Source of the DNA: Typha latifolia
Lineage: Eukaryota > Streptophyta > Magnoliopsida > Poales > Typhaceae
Assembly (NCBI GenBank): GCA_019914945.1
Contig: CM034100.1
Span: 7,203,096-7,267,095, forward strand
Length of the DNA: 64,000 nucleotides
Reading direction: 5' to 3'
Of the stretch, positions 58,430 through 64,000 are shown one piece after another. Position 1 is the first letter of the stretch, and the number at the start of each line of letters is the position of its first letter. Made by a program: the position numbers and the translations under genes. Below the pieces are notes generated by a model, which was not told the DNA's origin, searched no databases, and saw nothing but the letters and a program-made list of their open reading frames with translations.

Positions 58430-59960
58430 TTCATCTCGCCGGCCATGATAAAACTAGCCCCTCCCACGGCCATTATCTTCAACTTGTGAGGGAGGAGAAG
58501 AGTTGGCCCACAATGCTGCCAAAGCACCACCTCCAATTGCGAAGGAGTCCATGCTACCTTTGTAGACCCCATTGTGGAACAACCGCCATCTCAACCTTCA
58601 AGCACCAACAATGGCAAAACCATTGGGACCATCTAAACCGTGGCAACCACTACTCGTTTGTCCATGGTGAAGCTCCCTTCACCCTTTCAGACTCATCCCA
58701 CCACAGGTGCAATGCTTGAGAAGTCCCGAATGATAGTTCCAACGCCATTTTCCTCAGCCATGGTGGAAGCTAGGGCCCAAAACCCTAGTTTTCCACCGAC
58801 GGCGATCTAAGCTCTCCCACCCCAAACAGCTACGTCTAATCCCTTCCACAGGACTTCTGCACCTGAGCCATGCTATTAGTGGACACTAGAGATGGCAAGA
58901 AGACCACCATCGACGGTTCTCTTCGTTGTAACAAAACCATTGCTCATGGGCTCGGGTCCGGTGTTCTAGTGACCACCGTTGGGGCTCCATTACAATGGGG
59001 CCATGGCCACCAAATGTAGTCACCGGGGGCAGGTGGGCCCGCCGACAACCTACCACGACCGCTGCTACTAAGCAACCCAAGCTCGAGTTTAATAATAGGC
59101 TTCCATCACAGCTCATTGCCACTCCATTGCTACAAGGATCACCTAGGTCAAAATCTTATTTCAGCCCTAAAGTTTGGGTTATGGCAAATGGATGGGAGAG
59201 ATAAATTGCATGTATCTCAAGGTGTGCTGAACTTTTACAATTCGGCTCGACCACCTCATGTAAACTAGTTGGGAACCCATGAGCGCGATTTAGGGCCAGA
59301 GTACATGCTCAAGGATGATTAGTGGAACAACTTAGTATATCCACATAAGCTGATTAAGCCAAACCTGCATGTAGACCCATAGATCCACTAGCATGACATG
59401 AGCCAAAAGATCCAGCTTGCATACTAGTCACCTTGAGGACAAGATGCCAGAAGTGTAGTGGATTAGTAAGTTAGAGTTGTTTATTATTTTTAAATTCAAA
59501 TAAAGTGGATCCGCTCCACTAGTACTTTACTCCTATAAATTAGAGTGATCATGTGTTTATTATTATCATGAAATTGATCATTAAGCTAAGTTATTTTATT
59601 ATATCATCTTTGTTTTTTTATCATATCTATTAAATTATTTTTTTCTTTGTAGGAGTACTTAACTATAGAACCATTTTAAGCTTCCAAACCCTAGTTATCA
59701 TCTTTCTCCAGTAGCCATCCTACTCTACGTTCATTCACCAACACCCCTGGTCGTTCGCCATTCTCTGACAATCCCCGCAATACCAAATAATTATAATTTA
59801 CCATATTATGACCTTCCTCCACTATTTTATTTTTAATTTTTCATCCCGATCTCGAATTTATGTAAAATTAAAGCCATTAGAATTTCAACTGTCAAGGCTA
59901 CTAATTACAAAAATATCATAATTTTCTTATATCTAAATCGGTCCATATTTGGTTCTAATA
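58430..59960 (+). repeat. Another copy of the non-autonomous LTR element, 5' part missing
   Basis: Internal sequence 58740-59440 aligns with 42460-43510, including GCTAGGGCCCAAAACCCTAG and GTTTGGGTTATGGCAAATGG. It ends with CACCTTGAGGACAAGATGCC followed by an LTR-like stretch (59461-59960) matching 43514-44085. No 5' LTR was seen. Confidence 0.7.
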
Positions 59961-60866
59961 TAAAGTGAGAACATTTAAAAATTTTTGAATCATATAAAAA
60001 CATTCTTTCTAAGCTTTAGAAAAATTTCTATCATATAAAAACATTCTTTCTAAACATTTAGATTTAGTTAGACATAGTCTATCCATCGGCTCACAATTGG
60101 CTTGCTTAATAACATGGTATGGATTGGACCTGGCCAAAAAACTTGAACCCTACCTGAGCTCAGACTCGATATAATACTAATCTAGGAATGGACTGGGCTA
60201 GACCTTGTCCAAGCTCGAGCCCAATTTTATTTTGTTCAAGTCCGGCTCGATCTGGTCCATGAGAACCCCCCTACATAAGAGACATGAAGTACTTATAACC
60301 TTCTTGATTAATGTTGCAATTTGGGCATTACCTGTTTGATATGCCCGTCTTTCACAAGTGTAATTTGGACACACTTTCTATGGAACATCTCTCATAGACA
60401 TCATAGCATATCTAAAAATCATCATGCGCACTATCCCATGCTCCACATAGCATGTGTTGCCATGTTCCTTGTCTTCTTCGTCATCCTTCTCTTCTCCACT
60501 CTCCCATCATTTTTATAGGGTGCCATCTTTGAGGCCTTTCTATTAATCTGACTGGACTGCTAGGAAGTTGAAAACAAGAAGAAGAATATGAGAAGAAGCG
60601 TGAAGAAGAGTGAAAGAGAGAAGAAGAAAAGAAGAAGAAGAAGAAGAAGAAGAAGAAGAAGAAGAAGAAGAAGCAAAAGAAGAGTATTGTAATATTTCCC
60701 TCAATTAATCCTCCACAATCTTGCTTTGCGTGCATCCCTCATTGAATCCATAGTGTCGATCTAACCAAATCCAAGTAAGAAAGTTATCTTCTTTCTCTCC
60801 GTAATATTTCTTCTCCTAACTTGTCTTATTAGTTGAAACATCCATCACTGCAATAGTTAGTGTCAT
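59961..60866. other. Non-coding interval with short repeats
   Basis: A 40-bp duplication with AAAAACATTCTTTCTAA occurs at about 59995 and 60037. A GAGCTC/AAGCTCGAGCC-type segment near 60150-60260 resembles hAT-type element ends. A pure GAA repeat lies at 60630-60673. Confidence 0.35.
60630..60673. repeat. (GAA)n microsatellite
   Basis: About 44 bp of uninterrupted GAA/AAG triplets, within a longer purine-rich stretch from 60574. The poly-Phe and poly-Ser frame on the complement is an artefact of this repeat. Confidence 0.95.
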
Positions 60867-61560
60867 ATCAAAATGTCTACATCTACTCAAAATGATGTCA
60901 CTCATCCAGTTGAGATTATTCTTGATAGAACCAACTATAACTATGGGACTATACCATGTGTGATTATTTAAAAGGGCACAAAATTTTGGCGATATGTTTC
61001 CAGCAAATTTTCTGTGCCAAAAAGTCATTATTTGAAACTGATATAGACTATGCAAACCAATTAGGTGATTAGGAAAGCTTACAATGTGAAATTCTTTCAT
61101 GGGTCATCAACATTTTGGTTCCTTCCATTCATAGCTTACTGCCCAAATTGGGGAATGCCAAATTGGCTAGGAAAATTTGGCAAATCAATAAAATCGCACC
61201 AATGATGCATCTTTATAATTTCAAATTGAGACTAAATTCTATCAAATGCGCTAGGATCCAGGTTGTAGATTTTTATTCTCAAGTTACTAATCTTTTAGGT
61301 CAGCTGGTTGCTGCAGTTTTGCAACTCCATTACACGATAGATATGAAGTTGTACGCCAACTATCAAGATTGCCAAAGTTTATGCACCTCATGATGGCACT
61401 TCGTGATGATTTTGAGTCTACTTGAGCTTCTCTCTTGCATTGCTGACCTCTTTCTTCATTGGATATTGCTATTGCAGAACTCATTTCGAAAGAAAATCAT
61501 CGTTTCACCGTGAAGACGCAATCTCTAGACTTGATTATAGATACTCCCTCATTTGGTGGC
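60867..61560 (+). pseudogene. Copia gag relic
   Basis: Frames read THPVEIILDRTNYNYG and a degraded K-G-x-K-x-W-R-Y-V block (GTKFWRYV at about 60978), then VVDFYSQVTNLLGQLVAAV and, in another frame, SLPSLDIAIAELISKE-like sequence around 61450-61500. This order is that of Copia-type gag. Many stops; no protease or polymerase follows. Confidence 0.75.
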
Positions 61561-62720
61561 CTAAGATTATAGATACTTCCTCATTATAGATACTCCCTCA
61601 TTCAAACAACTGTGGTGGAAATATTGTCGATGCTATGGTCCCTATCTCAATGTGGCAAGCTACAAAACAAGAATCAAACTCGGATGCTATGGTCCCTATC
61701 TCAATGTGGCAAGCTACAAAATAAGAATCAAACTCGGCTCCCCCTTAGTACGTCTCAATGAGTGTGGCACGCTACGAAACAAGAACCAAACTCGGGCTAC
61801 CACCGAGTAGGTTGCTACATTTGCTTCCTCTTCTTCCTATGTGTAGTATATATATAAATATATATAATTTAAATATATTATAAATATAAATTGAGTCTTT
61901 TCACACCAAGCATGTTCTTAGCCAGACATAAGTCCTCTCCTTTTTTGCCCCAATTATTTTTTTTCAATTAGATCGGTAAATAACCAGCAAGCTACACATA
62001 TTGGATTGTTTCAGGAAATAAAAAAAATTAAGTTAATAAGTGAAGTAGCTAGCAATAAACTTCAGTAGAAGCGTAAAAGCTATGTTATCACAAATTAAAA
62101 TAGTGTAATAAGGTAACAAATGCAACAACAATAACAACAACAAAATTATGTCATCATAGACCTAGATGGTTTGTTATCACAGAAGTAGTCCAACATGGAA
62201 ATAAATCACGTAGCACTAAAACTGCAAGTCATCATGGAGGTATACCCAAATGTAAATTAACATAGCACAGAAGTAGTGGGCCATTTTGTGCATGAATCCA
62301 GAGCTCATGCCTTCACGAAAATGGACAACTTCTCTTAATGAGGAGGGTGGTTCTGCAGACGAGCGTTTCCCCTTTCTATCATTTGTGCACCATAAAAGCG
62401 CACTAAGCGACGCCCCAAAACTACCCACTCCACTCCTTGAGACCTCCTAAGTCCCTCATGCAGTTCCTTTTGGCAGTACGAGTATTTATAGTATGCCGTT
62501 TGGACCTCCTATTCGATCACGACCAGCTACCAAGGTCACAGCAAAAGCGCGCTGTTCTTTAAACGAAATAAAAGCGGCTTGCAGCTCACTGCAGCTGTTG
62601 TTCTCTCTGAATTTAAGCTGCAGAATACAAATGGCATATTGGATAGATTTTAACACTAGGAAGAAGAGAGAGAGAAAGATGACAAAACTTCTCTCAATGT
62701 TGAGTCAGGCCACCAGTATA
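61561..62720. other. Tandem repeats and unrecognised sequence
   Basis: A 54-bp unit beginning GATGCTATGGTCCCTATCTC occurs at 61629 and 61683, with a third decayed copy ending near 61797. From 61850 to 62720 I see nothing recognisable. Confidence 0.5.
61629..61797. repeat. 54-bp tandem repeat
   Basis: Two almost identical copies and one degenerate copy share ...GTGGCAAGCTACAAAACAAG. It lies directly after the Copia gag relic and may be derived from it. Confidence 0.85.
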
Positions 62721-63720
62721 TCTTAAAAAAATACCTAGACACACGTATGTATCTAAATCCTAGGCAATGATATCACTCATTTGCTTAATAAAATTGGAAT
62801 AAATATTAAAAAATGAAAAAATAGATGAACATAAAGATTTTATGGTGGAAAAACCCAAACGAAAAAAAAAAACCACATATCCAAACTCAGATCAAAACCA
62901 ATCACTAGGATAGTAGCAGTTACAATACTAACTCACAAAATAATCCGTCGATCCAAACGACTTTGTTCCTCTCAGTCTTGCTCGTTAGAACCCACGATTC
63001 ACTGTTTTTCGTGATTGATGTCCAACCTGAGTAGCCCTCGAGATTGTTTTTTTTTTTCTAGATAGCCCTTAAGAAGAAAGATTAAGCTTTGTAGATGAGA
63101 AGGACCTTGTTCGTTGAAGAAACAATGTAGCTTTAAGAAATCTCCTTCAAAATTGCTTTACCAACCACCCTAGAGTTAGGGCATCACAATACTTATATAT
63201 AGTATCAAAAATAAAGCCAAATCCAAGTCTTATTAGAACTCACGAAAGTCCAAAAATTGCAAACTTCGTAGGTGCGTTTAAACGCGGCCCGAGTGCGTTC
63301 GAACGACTTGACTTAATCTCAGGTGCGTTCGAACGGGCTATGACTACGTTCGAATGCGTGCAGAAATAACACTTTCTGTCTGTGCAAACGCCTACGCTCG
63401 CGTTCGAACGTGCTTGTGAATGCGGTGTTTTTGTCTGTGCGAATGCATATACCCGCGTTCGAACGCGCTTGTGAATGCGGTGTTTCTATCTGTGCGAACG
63501 CATGTACCTGTGTTCGAACGCGCTTGTGAACGCTGCTCTTTATCTATGTGAATGCGATATGAACTCGTAAACTTTTCTCCATTAATTTTGCAATCCATCA
63601 AGACAAATACTTTCTAGACTTGTATAAAAACTCATATACATGTATAAAAATACTTAGAATATTTTGTACACAATTGCCAACGATAAAAACCTAACATATC
63701 TCAAAGGCCAAGCTCAATCC
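62721..63720 (-). repeat. Probable LTR-like sequence of a separate family
   Basis: GATTTTATGGTGGAAAAACCC and the following A-rich, then CTTGCTCGTTAGAACCCACG, resemble Copia LTR and leader sequence. The right part carries a TTCGAA array. No element interior is attached and ends are not defined, so the class is uncertain. Confidence 0.4.
63298..63563 (-). repeat. TTCGAA palindrome array H, 55-bp tandem units
   Basis: TTCGAA is at 63298, 63328, 63349, 63403, 63458 and 63513. The last three units start at 63399, 63454 and 63509, exactly 55 bp apart; a degenerate unit lies just before. Each contains GTTCGAACGCGCTTGTGAA and a TCTGTGCGAA(T/C)GC segment. Confidence 0.9.
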
Positions 63721-64000
63721 CTACTATAGATGTTAGGGTTAATATTTAGTACCAAGAATTATCATGAAGTGTGAGCATAATAGTGGATTGTGCAGCCATT
63801 AGTGGAGAGCGAGGTTTCCTACTTACATGAAGTACATATATCCTGTTATACTATCATCCAAATCATTTCACTTCTACTGAAAATATGAAGTAAAAACTAT
63901 TCAACTATCATCTTGACTATTATTCTGATTGGGTACATTGTTGAGAGATCTGGAGAGAGAGAGAGAGGAAAAGGACAAAAACAATAAAATAGAAAAGACA
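63721..64000. other. Non-coding right edge
   Basis: No feature recognised except a short GAGAGA run at about 63953-63970. Confidence 0.4.

Noticed and set aside
60481..60735. Poly-Phe and poly-Ser frame
   Set aside because: It is the complement of the GAA microsatellite.

Overview
The window is nuclear DNA of a flowering plant. The evidence is spliced genes with GT-AG introns, long introns filled with transposons, Ty3/gypsy chromoviruses and Copia relics with an initiator-Met tRNA primer site, and plant-type gene products. I cannot name the species from sequence alone.

Three host genes can be supported. (1) The last exon of a plus-strand gene ends at 673; its product resembles the C-terminus of plant C2-domain, synaptotagmin-like membrane-tethering proteins. 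(2) A complete minus-strand API5 (apoptosis inhibitor 5-like) gene fills 2267-23816. I rebuilt 16 exons with consistent splice phases giving 543 codons and no internal stop. (3) A complete minus-strand ATP11 (mitochondrial F1-ATPase assembly chaperone) gene lies at 39824-46285, with 4 exons and 253 codons. API5 and ATP11 sit next to each other in the same orientation, apparently as in Arabidopsis, separated here by 16 kb of nested retroelements.

Almost everything else is mobile DNA. API5 introns hold two non-autonomous hAT-type elements with 8-bp target duplications (4464-5745, 21536-22107), a DUF659/hAT transposase relic (11.39-12.52 kb), a chromovirus that has lost its integrase (16.56-18.49 kb), a Mutator-like inverted-repeat element (19515-20021), an LTR-like fragment and small tandem duplications. 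Between the genes, a minus-strand gypsy element (26.05-37.12 kb) is split by a younger plus-strand relative (27257-33436) with a perfect 5-bp target duplication. ATP11 intron 1 holds a non-autonomous LTR element (40.75-44.09 kb) that itself received a solo LTR (41337-42206, duplication AAATG). Upstream of ATP11 lie a plus-strand gypsy (46.6-52.24 kb), an internally deleted minus-strand gypsy (52.5-56.76 kb), a further non-autonomous copy (58.43-59.96 kb), a Copia gag relic and an LTR-like stretch.

The most unusual signal is a set of eight dense arrays built on the palindrome CGCGTTCGAACGCG (core TTCGAA). Seven lie in LTRs of the gypsy family. In the three plus-strand LTRs the array ends about 66 bp before the TATA box, which suggests a U3 promoter or enhancer array. 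The eighth, with a 55-bp period, lies in a sequence that looks like a different LTR family. Most decayed sites look like CpG-to-TpG/CpA changes. No bacterial, CRISPR, tRNA or rRNA feature was seen.
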